From DATGLW01 sp035293965 (lineage in GTDB: Bacteria > Actinomycetota > Acidimicrobiia > Acidimicrobiales > RAAP-2), in NCBI GenBank assembly GCA_035293965.1, contig DATGLW010000025.1, forward strand, positions 1 through 13,645: a stretch of DNA of 13,645 nucleotides, written 5' to 3'. Below the pieces are notes generated by a model. The model was given only the letters and a program-made list of their open reading frames with translations. It did no database searches and had not been told where the DNA came from. A program made the translations under genes and the position numbers. Below are positions 1-6,639 of this stretch, one piece after another (positions within the stretch are counted from its first letter, which is position 1; each line of letters opens with the position of its first letter).

Positions 1-563
1 CACGCCAGCTGGGAGCCGTCGGGGCTGACCCTCGGGGCGGCGACGAAGTCGTGGCCCCCGGCCACCGTGTGCACCCTGCCCTCGCCGGCGTCCACCGGCA
101 GGGCCACGAGGTCGTTGGCAGGCTCGCCCCCGCCGTGGGTCTCGCGGACGGCGAGGACCCATCGCTCGTCGGGGGTGCTCGACAGGTCGGCGAACCGGAC
201 GCCTCGCGGCGACGCCGGCGGGGGGGTGACGGCAGTGGCCGCAGCGCCCGGCTCCGCCGGGCACCGGTAGAGGCGCTGGTCGTCGGCATTGGCGAACCAC
301 AGGCTCGCCCGGACGACCGTGTAGCAGCGTCCGCCGTACTCGTGGACGGTGCTGCGCGCCGAGAAACCGGCCGGCACGACGTCGTGGTGCGCGCCCTCGC
401 GCCCACGTCGCACGATCACCTCGCGGCCCGATTCCGAGGGCCGCGCCTCGCTCCAGTAGACGTCGCCGCACGCCGTCGCCACGTGACCGAGGCCGACGGC
501 CTGCTCGACGAGGTGGGCTGCGGCAAGGCGCGAGCGCCACGTGCCGTAGGGGGCGGTCCCCAC
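1..563 (-). CDS. S9 family (prolyl oligopeptidase-like) peptidase, N-terminal part, cut by window edge
   Basis: Reading leftwards from a GTG start, 187 codons are visible before the window ends. The protein begins with an APYGTWRS motif and continues with VYWSEARPSESGR, STVHEYGGRCYTV, LWFANADDQRLYR and RGVRFADLSSTPDERW. These are hallmarks of the beta-propeller half of S9 family acylaminoacyl/dipeptidyl peptidases, which hydrolyse short peptides in the cytoplasm. The C-terminal alpha/beta-hydrolase domain with the Ser-Asp-His triad lies outside the window, so activity cannot be judged. An in-frame TAG lies 12 bases upstream of the GTG, so no earlier start is possible. A TAGCCT -10-like box ends six bases before the GTG, suggesting a leaderless transcript. 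It is divergent from the DUF35/thiolase operon. Family assignment is fairly sure; the substrate is unknown. Confidence 0.85.
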   Translation of the reverse strand, partial: MGTAPYGTWRSRLAAAHLVEQAVGLGHVATACGDVYWSEARPSESGREVIVRRGREGAHHDVVPAGFSARSTVHEYGGRCYTVVRASLWFANADDQRLYRCPAEPGAAATAVTPPPASPRGVRFADLSSTPDERWVLAVRETHGGGEPANDLVALPVDAGEGRVHTVAGGHDFVAAPRVSPDGSQLA

Positions 564-569
564 CGCCTC

Positions 570-575
570 AGGCTA
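570..575 (-). promoter_or_regulatory. Putative -10 box (TAGCCT) of leaderless S9 peptidase gene
   Basis: On the minus strand TAGCCT is followed by exactly six bases and then the GTG start codon at 563, the spacing expected if transcription starts at the GTG itself. No convincing -35 hexamer is visible 16-18 bases upstream. No purine-rich Shine-Dalgarno of normal strength and spacing is present. Inferred from sequence only. Confidence 0.45.
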
Positions 576-616
576 CCCTCGGGTGGTCGTCCGCCCGTGG
601 CCGTCGAACGGTCCGC

Positions 617-622
617 TAGGGT
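617..622 (+). promoter_or_regulatory. Putative -10 box (TAGGGT) of leaderless DUF35/thiolase operon
   Basis: TAGGGT lies six bases before the GTG start at 629, again the geometry of a leaderless actinobacterial transcript. There is no recognisable Shine-Dalgarno between it and the GTG. It is about 41 bases from the opposing -10 box of the S9 peptidase gene, so the two promoters are back to back within a 65-base intergenic region and may share regulation. Confidence 0.45.
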
Positions 623-628
623 CGGCCC

Positions 629-1030
629 GTGCCCAAGCCCGTGCCGGTCGCCGACGAGGCCAGTGCCTTCTACTGGGACGCTGCAGCACGCGGCCAGCTG
701 GCCGTGCAGCGGTGCGCGACCTGTGGGGCCTGGCACTACCCGCCGGTCCGGGCGTGCCCGCGCTGCCAGGGCGAGGACCTGCAACCGACCGAGGTCGCCG
801 GTTCTGGAACCGTCTACACGTTCGTCGTCGTCCGCCAGGCCTTCGACCCGGCCTTCGCGGCCGACCTTCCCTACGTGGTGGCCATGGTGGCGCTCGACGA
901 GGACCCCGGACTTCGCCTGCTCACGAACATCGTGGGCGTGGCGCCCGAGCAGGTCCGCGTCGGCATGCCGGTGCGGGTCGCCTTCGAGCAGCGCGACGGC
1001 GTCCACCTGCCCGTGTTCCGGCCGTGCTGA
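629..1030 (+). CDS. DUF35 OB-fold/zinc-ribbon acyl-CoA-associated protein
   Basis: This 133-residue protein has the standard DUF35 layout. An N-terminal helix (FYWDAAARGQLAVQRC) leads into a rubredoxin-like zinc ribbon with Cys29, Cys32, Cys43 and Cys46 (CATC...CPRC). An OB fold follows at about residues 50-130, with the GTVYTFVVVRQAF strand and the VGMPVRV strand. Family members are partners of thiolase-fold proteins. In actinobacterial steroid side-chain degradation the DUF35 domain of ChsH2 binds the lipid-transfer/aldolase protein Ltp2. The start is GTG, chosen because a -10-like box precedes it by six bases. The next gene starts inside this gene's last codons (7-base overlap), so the two are translationally coupled and probably form one complex. 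The substrate is not deducible. Confidence 0.88.
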   Translation: MPKPVPVADEASAFYWDAAARGQLAVQRCATCGAWHYPPVRACPRCQGEDLQPTEVAGSGTVYTFVVVRQAFDPAFAADLPYVVAMVALDEDPGLRLLTNIVGVAPEQVRVGMPVRVAFEQRDGVHLPVFRPC

Positions 1031-2181
1031 CCCGCGACGTCGCCGTCGTCGGCGTCGGGTACTCGCCGCCGGTCCGCCACGGCGGTCCGGACATCGACAC
1101 CATGACCCGCACGGCCGCCCTGGGCGCGCTGGCCGATGCCGGCCTGCAGCCGGCCGACGTCGACGCCGTCGTCGAGTACTCCTTTGGCATGCGGGGCGAC
1201 TCGCCGATCGCCGTCGGCGCGCAGCGCCTCCTCGGCATCCCGGACCTGGCCATGTTCAACGACATCATGGGCACCGGCCCTTCGGGGCTGGCCGGCGCCA
1301 TGGACGCCGCCATGGCCATCGCCTCGGGTGCCGCCGAGGTCGCGCTCGTGTACCGGACGATCACCCGCGAGGCCGGGCACACCGGCGCGGTGCAGGAGGG
1401 CCCGGCGGCCGCGCGTGGCCAGGCCGCGTTCACCGCGCCCTACGGGTACGCAGGCGGGATCATGATGGCGATCGGCATGAAGATGCGCCGCCGCATGCAC
1501 GAGCTCGGCACCACCCAGGAGCACTACGGCCTCGTCGCCCTCAATGCGCGCAGGTGGGCGAGGGACAACGAGCGGGCTCTCCTCCGCCAGGAGATCACCA
1601 TGGACGACTACCTGGCCTCACGCCCCATCGCCGAGCCCCTCTTGCTCTTCGACTGCGACTACCCGGTGAGCGGGTCGGTGGCGGCGGTGCTCACCACCCG
1701 CGAACGAGCCCTCGACCTGGCCAAGAAGCCGGTGCTCGTGGAGGCCCTCGCGTACGGCACCGGGCGCGACCCGGACTGGGTCTTCGCGGACGACCTGATC
1801 TTCGGCGGCACGCTGGCTGCCGGCGAGCGCCTGTGGTCGAGGACCTCGCTCACCCCGGCCGACGTGCACGTCGCCGAGCTCTACGACGGGTTCACGCACA
1901 TCGCCATGTCCTGGATCGAGGCGCTCGGCTTCTGCGGCGTGGGGGAGTTCGGGGACTGGGTCGACGGCGGCAAGACGATCGGCCCCGGCGGGAGCCTCCC
2001 CCTCAACACCCACGGCGGGCAGCTCACCGAGGGGCGGCTGCACGGGCTCGCCTTCCTCACCGAAGCCGTCCTCCAGCTGCGCGGGGAATGTGGCGCCCGG
2101 CAGGTACCGGGGGCGGCGGTGGCGGTCGTGGCCAACGCGCACGGCCCTCAGGCCGGCTGCATGCTGCTCCGCACGGAGTGA
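1024..2181 (+). CDS. Thiolase-fold lipid-transfer protein (Ltp/SCP2-thiolase-like), nucleophilic Cys absent
   Basis: This 385-residue protein spans a full thiolase fold of the SCPx/Ltp type, from VAVVGVGYSPP at the N-terminus to the C-terminal GECGARQVPGA and VANAHGPQAG blocks. The active-site loop that normally carries the nucleophilic Cys (around CxSG) reads GTGPSG at residues 83-88, so no Cys is present. The NTHGG motif at 328-332 with His330 and the ELYDGF motif with Tyr287 are kept. Actinobacterial Ltp proteins that pair with DUF35 partners have lost thiolysis and act as retro-aldolases using Tyr residues. This one could do the same on a beta-hydroxyacyl-CoA, but that is inference. The GTG start overlaps the end of the DUF35 gene by 7 bases, and the upstream part of the same open frame overlaps DUF35 and is not coding. 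Annotating it as an acetyl-CoA acetyltransferase would likely be wrong. Confidence 0.88.
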   Translation: MLTRDVAVVGVGYSPPVRHGGPDIDTMTRTAALGALADAGLQPADVDAVVEYSFGMRGDSPIAVGAQRLLGIPDLAMFNDIMGTGPSGLAGAMDAAMAIASGAAEVALVYRTITREAGHTGAVQEGPAAARGQAAFTAPYGYAGGIMMAIGMKMRRRMHELGTTQEHYGLVALNARRWARDNERALLRQEITMDDYLASRPIAEPLLLFDCDYPVSGSVAAVLTTRERALDLAKKPVLVEALAYGTGRDPDWVFADDLIFGGTLAAGERLWSRTSLTPADVHVAELYDGFTHIAMSWIEALGFCGVGEFGDWVDGGKTIGPGGSLPLNTHGGQLTEGRLHGLAFLTEAVLQLRGECGARQVPGAAVAVVANAHGPQAGCMLLRTE

Positions 2182-2206
2182 GCACCCGGGCGCATGCCCT
2201 CGACCA

Positions 2207-2224
2207 CCCGGGAACGCCCCCGGG
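2207..2224. terminator. Possible bidirectional hairpin between convergent genes
   Basis: In the 75-base gap between the convergent thiolase-like and NlpC/P60 genes, CCCGGG at 2207-2212 and CCCGGG at 2219-2224 can pair around a six-base loop. A third CCCGGG lies at 2185-2190. There is no T-tract on either strand, so this would be a U-less GC hairpin of the kind proposed for high-GC bacteria. Weak evidence. Confidence 0.3.
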
Positions 2225-2256
2225 CGAGGTGTCCCAAAAGGCCGCGCGCCAGGCGC

Positions 2257-3780
2257 TCAGGGCACTCGGCCGTAGCCGATCACGGGGCCGTCGTAGGTGA
2301 TCGGCTGCACCTGCACCCGCGTGCCGGGGGAGTTCGCCGCCACCACCTGGCCACCGCCGAGGTACAACGCCTCGTGCCCTGGCTGGGTACCCGAGCTCGT
2401 CTGGTAGAAGACGATGTCGCCGGGCGCGAGCTCGGACGCAGCCACGCGCACCGTGTCGGTGTACTGGCTGACGGTGTAGTGCGGGAGCGCGACGCCGGCG
2501 GCTGCGTAGGCGTAGGTCACGAGACCCGAGCAGTCGAAGGCAGCCGGTCCGGCCCCGCCCCATTGGTAGGGCTTGCCGACCTGCTGGAGCGCGACCTGCA
2601 CCGCGACCTGCTGGGCGTTGCCGGCCGCCGGCGGTGCCGGTGGGGCAGACGGCGGCGCTGCGGCCGCAGGCGGCGCCGGGGGCGGAGGGGGTGGAGGTGC
2701 CGAGACTGGCGCCGACGGCGCGGCGCCCGCCGCGGTGCCGGCCGTCGGCCCCACGACCCGGAGCGTCTGGCCGGCGTAGATCAGGTCGGGGTCGGCGATC
2801 CCGTTGGCCGCCGCCAGCGCCTGCACGGTGGTGCCGAACCGGGCGGCGAGCAGCCAGAGGGTGTCGCCCGGCTGCACCACGTAGGGCGAGCCGGCCGCTG
2901 CGACCGGTGACGGGGCTGATGCGGTGGCCGGTGCTGCGGCTGGCGTGTCGGCGTCGAGCGCGGCGGCGCCGGTTGCGGCCACCGCGCCGGTGGTGACGGC
3001 CATGCTGGCGCCGGCTGCAGCCCCCGCGGCCAGGAGCCGCAGGGACTGCGAGCGGCCACGCTCCTGCAGGTCGAGCACGAGGCGCGCGACCCGCGCCCTG
3101 TCGAGGCCCGACCGGCTCCGGCCCGCCCAACGCAGCAGGGCCGCGGCCGGGGTGAGGGCCCAGCCCAGTGCGTAGAGCCCGGCGAAGCGCAGCAGGTCGA
3201 GGCCGCCAATCGTGCCGCCCTCGCCGGTGGCGTCGCCCGGAGCCGGCTCGCCAGCCGTGACCCGGCGCGCTGCCGGCGCGCCGGCCCGGTCCCTCGGCGT
3301 GGCCCCGCGAACGGATGGTGCGTCGGGCGCCGCAAGGCTGCCGGACAGTTGCCGCACGAAGTCGTCCCATGCCAGGTCACCGGCGGCGCCACCGAACGCC
3401 GTCGACATGTCGCGCGCTGCGGCCAGGGCTCGCAGGCGGGCCGTCATGGCGAGGTAGCCCGCCAGCAGCAGGCCGAAGGTCGCGGCGACGAATTCGAGGG
3501 CGCCGAGTGCCGGGAGGCTGCCGAACACGGCGGTCGTGGCCGTCAACCCGCTGAGGGCCGCCACGGTCCGGTTCCGACGCAGGGTGACCACGGTCCTGTT
3601 CGGGCGCAGGGTGACCACGGTCCGGTTCGGCCGCAGCGGGACTCCGGTCCGGTTCGGCCGCAGCGGGACCCCGGTCCGGTTCGGCCGCAGCGGGACTCCG
3701 GTCCGGTGGCGAGAAAGGGTGGTCGAAGGCGGGTCCGCCACTGCCACGCCGGTGCCGTCAGGGAGCGGATCGCGGGTCAT
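2257..3780 (-). CDS. Membrane-anchored LysM + NlpC/P60 (C40) cell-wall hydrolase
   Basis: The protein has 507 residues. The ATG at 3780 is chosen because a strong GAGGAGAG Shine-Dalgarno stands just upstream; the frame stays open further but without support. Residues 26-72 are an Arg/Pro-rich tandem repeat (unit RTGVPLRPN). A hydrophobic stretch at 74-113 is long enough for a membrane hairpin, and a second hydrophobic segment (248-275) follows an Arg-rich stretch. Next come one LysM domain (300-342, YVVQPGDTLW...), which binds peptidoglycan, a Pro/Ala linker (345-387), and a C-terminal NlpC/P60 domain with Cys417 (FDCSG), His469 (GHEALYLG) and probably Asn483 as third polar residue. It likely cuts peptide stems of peptidoglycan outside the membrane while the N-terminus stays in the cytoplasm. 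Single gene, divergent from the acyl-CoA dehydrogenase operon. The domain calls are secure; the topology is inference. Confidence 0.93.
   Translation of the reverse strand: MTRDPLPDGTGVAVADPPSTTLSRHRTGVPLRPNRTGVPLRPNRTGVPLRPNRTVVTLRPNRTVVTLRRNRTVAALSGLTATTAVFGSLPALGALEFVAATFGLLLAGYLAMTARLRALAAARDMSTAFGGAAGDLAWDDFVRQLSGSLAAPDAPSVRGATPRDRAGAPAARRVTAGEPAPGDATGEGGTIGGLDLLRFAGLYALGWALTPAAALLRWAGRSRSGLDRARVARLVLDLQERGRSQSLRLLAAGAAAGASMAVTTGAVAATGAAALDADTPAAAPATASAPSPVAAAGSPYVVQPGDTLWLLAARFGTTVQALAAANGIADPDLIYAGQTLRVVGPTAGTAAGAAPSAPVSAPPPPPPPAPPAAAAPPSAPPAPPAAGNAQQVAVQVALQQVGKPYQWGGAGPAAFDCSGLVTYAYAAAGVALPHYTVSQYTDTVRVAASELAPGDIVFYQTSSGTQPGHEALYLGGGQVVAANSPGTRVQVQPITYDGPVIGYGRVP
3561..3707 (-). repeat. 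27-bp in-frame tandem repeat (about 5.4 copies) in the hydrolase gene
   Basis: Five full 27-base units at 3561-3587, 3588-3614, 3615-3641, 3642-3668 and 3669-3695 are followed by a partial unit. On the plus strand each unit has the core GGTCCGGTTCGGCCGCAG or a close variant. The last three full units differ by only a few bases; the first two are more diverged. In the gene's frame they encode nine-residue units, RTGVPLRPN changing to RTVVTLRPN. The whole-codon length means copy-number change would not shift the frame. Confidence 0.92.
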
Positions 3781-3836
3781 GCTCTCTCCTCGTCGCTCGC
3801 TGGCTTGCTGCCGGCCCGGCGCCACGGCCCGGGCCG

Positions 3837-3861
3837 CCGGCGACCGTAACACCGTCGCCGG
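3837..3861. promoter_or_regulatory. 25-bp inverted repeat in the divergent hydrolase/dehydrogenase intergenic region
   Basis: CCGGCGAC and GTCGCCGG form perfect 8-base arms around a nine-base spacer. Read towards the hydrolase gene, a TACGGT -10-like hexamer spans the spacer and one arm, about 65 bases upstream of its ATG. This is the arrangement of an operator overlapping a core promoter, though an RNA hairpin in the 5' leader is also possible. The 271-base region holds no other recognisable element. I looked for a c-di-AMP riboswitch, common before actinobacterial wall hydrolases, and saw no conserved core. Confidence 0.45.
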
Positions 3862-4017
3862 TGCCGGGCGAAGGTGGTGCCGTGACCAGCGCCTCGGCCA
3901 CGCGAAGGTTCCGGGCGCGCCGCCGAGCCAGCGCCGCCACGGAACCGTGGCAGGGCCCTCTGGCGTCTGCCCCGGTTGCCGCTGGCCGCCCCCGCGACCA
4001 TGATGGCCCGACCGGCA

Positions 4018-4023
4018 TACGAT
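4018..4023 (+). promoter_or_regulatory. Putative -10 box (TACGAT) for the acyl-CoA dehydrogenase operon
   Basis: TACGAT fits the TAnnnT consensus. A poor -35 candidate (GCGACC at 3994-3999, 18-base spacer) lies upstream. Transcription would start near 4030, after the ATG at 4022 but before the ATG at 4052. This agrees with choosing 4052, which has its own GGAAGGGAG Shine-Dalgarno. Confidence 0.4.
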
Positions 4024-4051
4024 GTCCGCGCTCGAGCCGGAAGGGAGCCTG

Positions 4052-5200
4052 ATGGAGCTCGAACTGACACCGGACCAGGAGATGTTCGTCGAGACGACGG
4101 ACAAGTTCCTGAACGACTGCTGCACGCCGGCCGACCTTCGCGCCATGCGCGACGACCCCGACGGGTTCGACCGCGACTACTGGCGCCAGGGGGCGGAGCT
4201 CGGTTGGACCTCCCTGCTCGTGAGCGAGGAGGACGGCGGCGGCACGGTGAGCGGGCGCGGGGTGGCCGACCTCGCCCTGGTCGCCTTCGAGCTCGGTCGC
4301 CATGCCGCACCCGGGCCGTTCCTGCCAACCAACGTGGTCGCGGCGGCGCTGTCGGCCGGGGGCACCGACGAGCAGAAGGCGACCGTGCTGCCCGGGATCG
4401 TGGCCGGCGAGGTGGTGGCCACGTGGTGCTGGTCGGAGCCGCGCCCCCATGACCGGCTCGGCGACGTGTCGTTGATTGCGACGGAGCGCAACGGGAGCTA
4501 CGTGCTCGACGGGCGCAAGCAGCCGGTGGAGGCCGGCGCCCAGGCGGACCAGTTCCTCGTGACCGCCCGCACCGAGGACGGCGGCCTCGTCCAGCTGCTC
4601 GTGCCCGCAAGCACGGCCGGCGTCACCGTGGCGCCGATGCACGGGCTCGACCTGACCCGGCGCTTCGCCGAGGTCCGCTTCGACTCGGCGACGGTGCCCG
4701 CTTCCGCGGTCGTAGGCGACCCCGCGGGGTCCGCCGACGACGTCGAGCGCCAGCTGCAGCTGGCCATCGTGATCCAGCTCGCCGAGATGGTGGGCGCGAT
4801 GGACCGGTCCTTCGCGATCACGATGGAGTGGCTCTTCGACCGGTACTCCTTCGGACGCCCCCTCGCCTCCTACCAGGAGCTGAAGCACCGCTGCGCCGAC
4901 ATGAAGGCGTGGCTCGAGGCAGGGCATGCCATCGCCGACACCTGTGCCCAGCACGTGCAGGACGCAAGCCCCCGGGCGGCCGAGATGGCCAGCGTCGGCA
5001 AGGCCTACCTCGGCCAGTACGGGCCCGAGCTCGTGCACGACTGCATCCAGATGCACGGAGGGATCGGCGTCACCTTCGACCACGACCTGCACCTGTACCT
5101 GCGCCGCGTGGTGCTCGGGTCCCGCCTGTACGGCACGGTCTCCGAGCACCGCCAGCGCCTGACCGCCCTTCTCGAGCGAGGAGCGACCGACGATGCCTGA
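4052..5200 (+). CDS. Acyl-CoA dehydrogenase (FadE type), first subunit, usual catalytic Glu replaced
   Basis: The 382-residue protein covers the acyl-CoA dehydrogenase fold: an N-terminal helical domain (1-120), a middle beta domain (about 121-225) and a C-terminal helical domain. The C-terminal domain carries DRYSFGRPLASYQELKHRCADM (263-284) and the FAD-contacting QMHGGIGVT (333-341). Where medium-chain enzymes have the base Glu before GT, this protein reads RLYGT with Tyr360. Glu245 in the helix entering the C-terminal domain is a possible alternative base, as in isovaleryl-CoA-type enzymes. The start is the ATG with GGAAGGGAG just upstream; a further in-frame ATG 30 bases earlier probably lies before the transcription start. 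The stop overlaps the next dehydrogenase gene by 8 bases. Such pairs in actinobacteria form alpha2-beta2 enzymes (ChsE type) acting on bulky acyl-CoAs. The substrate is unknown. Confidence 0.92.
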   Translation: MELELTPDQEMFVETTDKFLNDCCTPADLRAMRDDPDGFDRDYWRQGAELGWTSLLVSEEDGGGTVSGRGVADLALVAFELGRHAAPGPFLPTNVVAAALSAGGTDEQKATVLPGIVAGEVVATWCWSEPRPHDRLGDVSLIATERNGSYVLDGRKQPVEAGAQADQFLVTARTEDGGLVQLLVPASTAGVTVAPMHGLDLTRRFAEVRFDSATVPASAVVGDPAGSADDVERQLQLAIVIQLAEMVGAMDRSFAITMEWLFDRYSFGRPLASYQELKHRCADMKAWLEAGHAIADTCAQHVQDASPRAAEMASVGKAYLGQYGPELVHDCIQMHGGIGVTFDHDLHLYLRRVVLGSRLYGTVSEHRQRLTALLERGATDDA

Positions 5201-6473
5201 CCCCACCGCCGACGTGGAGGACCTCGACAGCTTCCGGGCCAGGCTCCGGTCGTGGCTCGCCGACAACATGCCGCGGCGCGATCCGGACCAGCCCTCGCCC
5301 CTGGCCAGGGGGCTCCTGACGGACGAAGAGGAGCTGGCCGACGTCGCGCGGGCCCGCGACCTCCAGCGCCGCCTCTTCGAGGGCGGCTTCGCCGGCATCT
5401 GCTTCCCGCGCGAGTACGGCGGCCAGGGCCTCACGCCCGCGCACCAGCAGGTGTTCAACGAAGAGATCGTCGGCTACGAGTACCCCGCACGCATCCAGGT
5501 GCCGACGTTCCAGCCCTGCGCCACGGTGCTGCTCGACTTCGGCACCCACGAGCAGAAGCTGGCCCACATCCCGGCAATTCTGAAGGGCGAGGAGATCTGG
5601 ATGCAGTTCCTCTCCGAGCCGACGGGAGGTTCCGACGTGGCCGGCGCCCAAACGACGGCCATCCGCGACGGTGACGAGTGGGTCCTCAACGGCTCGAAGA
5701 TCTGGACCACGGGCGCATGGTGGTCCGACTGGGCTCTGTGCCTCGCCCGCACCAACTGGAACGTGCCCAAGCACCGCGGCTTGACCGTGTTCATGGTCAA
5801 GATCCATCAGCCGGGGATCGAGGTGCAGCGCATCGAGATGCTGAACGGCTCCAAGGAGTTCTGCCAGGAGTTCCTGACCGACGTGCGCATTCCCGACTCC
5901 GACCGCATCGGCGAGGTCGACGACGGCTGGACGGTCGGGACCCGCTGGATGTTCTACGAGAAGAGCTTTCCGATCTCCTTCTTCACCACCCGTCCGGCGG
6001 GGTCCGGCGACCCGATGGCCCAGAGCGCGGTCGGCGGGAGCCTCGTCCGTCAGGCGGCCGCCATGGGCCGTCTCGGTGATCCGGTCACCCGCGAGCTGAT
6101 CGGAGAGGCGCACGCGCTGAGCGTGGTACAGGGGGAGGGGAACCGGCGCATCGGGCGGGCCATCGCCACGGGCAAGATGAGCGACCAGGGGGCTGGCCTC
6201 TCCAAGGTCCTCGGCGGCACGCTCGGGATCAGGCTGGCCAACATCAACTTCGACCTGGCTGGGGCCTCGGCCGCCGCCTGGTCCGACGACGACGCGTCGC
6301 TCGGGGCACGGGGGGTCGCCTTCCTCACCCGGCAAGCGGGCCAGATCGGCGGTGGCACGGTCGAGATGGCCCGCAACGTGGTGAGCGAGCGGCTCCTCGG
6401 GATGCCCAGGGAGCGGACCCTCGACCGCGACGTGCCCTTCCGCGACGTGCCCCGGGGGCCGAGCTCGCGCTGA
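5193..6473 (+). CDS. Acyl-CoA dehydrogenase (FadE type), second subunit
   Basis: The 426-residue protein is a second, clearly different acyl-CoA dehydrogenase. It has an N-terminal helical domain with GICFPREYGGQGLT (68-81), the FAD-binding MQFLSEPTGGSDVAG block (137-151), the GSKIWTT block (168-173) and a C-terminal GGGTVEMARNVVSERLLGMPRE block (387-407). It lacks the QxHGG motif, which is present in the first subunit. Glu256 in MFYEK sits where many FadE proteins have a conserved Glu and is a candidate base. These complementary features fit a heteromeric enzyme. The ATG start overlaps the end of the first gene (ATGCCTGA), with GAGGAG about 11 bases upstream. The enzyme would introduce an alpha-beta double bond into an acyl-CoA with FAD as first acceptor. 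Heteromer formation is inferred from family and gene arrangement. Confidence 0.92.
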   Translation: MPDPTADVEDLDSFRARLRSWLADNMPRRDPDQPSPLARGLLTDEEELADVARARDLQRRLFEGGFAGICFPREYGGQGLTPAHQQVFNEEIVGYEYPARIQVPTFQPCATVLLDFGTHEQKLAHIPAILKGEEIWMQFLSEPTGGSDVAGAQTTAIRDGDEWVLNGSKIWTTGAWWSDWALCLARTNWNVPKHRGLTVFMVKIHQPGIEVQRIEMLNGSKEFCQEFLTDVRIPDSDRIGEVDDGWTVGTRWMFYEKSFPISFFTTRPAGSGDPMAQSAVGGSLVRQAAAMGRLGDPVTRELIGEAHALSVVQGEGNRRIGRAIATGKMSDQGAGLSKVLGGTLGIRLANINFDLAGASAAAWSDDDASLGARGVAFLTRQAGQIGGGTVEMARNVVSERLLGMPRERTLDRDVPFRDVPRGPSSR

Positions 6474-6553
6474 CCGGCGCCGCAGTGCCCGGGGCGGGCG
6501 AGGGGCGCGCAGGTCGGTACCTTCGACCCTGATCCGGCGGCGCCGCGCGAGCC

Positions 6554-6639
6554 AGACGCCCGGCCCGCCACCGGGGCCCGCGGCGTCCGACGGCGACTCG
6601 GTGCGCGCGCGAGGGTGGAAGACGCCCGGTTCGCCACCG
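6554..6639. repeat. Imperfect 22-bp direct repeat pair
   Basis: AGACGCCCGG-nn-CGCCACCGGG occurs at 6554-6575 and again at 6618-6639, differing only at the two central bases (CC versus TT). The starts are 64 bases apart. In the second copy CCCGGT and ACCGGG form an inverted repeat around a five-base loop. The two copies could be operator sites or two similar RNA hairpins. Confidence 0.75.

Noticed and set aside
51..2300. Very long plus-strand open frame (749 codons) across the S9 peptidase, DUF35 and thiolase genes
   Set aside because: It is Arg/Ala/Gly/Pro-rich with no domain pattern and overlaps three genes with clear family motifs. Long spurious frames are expected in such GC-rich DNA.
3561..3707. 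CRISPR or mobile-element repeats
   Set aside because: The units are contiguous, have no spacers, and stay in frame within a coding gene, so they are a coding minisatellite.
3781..4051. Possible c-di-AMP (ydaO-type) riboswitch before the wall-hydrolase gene
   Set aside because: Such riboswitches often precede actinobacterial wall hydrolases, but the conserved core (for example a GGTGAAT-like segment) is not visible; only a simple 8-bp dyad is present.
4022..4051. Earlier ATG for the first acyl-CoA dehydrogenase
   Set aside because: The ATG at 4052 has the Shine-Dalgarno GGAAGGGAG; the earlier ATG overlaps the putative -10 box and has no ribosome site.
3758..5458. Long minus-strand open frame (566 codons) opposite the first acyl-CoA dehydrogenase
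   Set aside because: Composition is His/Arg/Gly-rich and motif-free, and it lies antisense to a gene with clear acyl-CoA dehydrogenase motifs.
6554..6639. CRISPR-like array
   Set aside because: Only two imperfect repeats 64 bases apart, no further units and no cas genes in the window.
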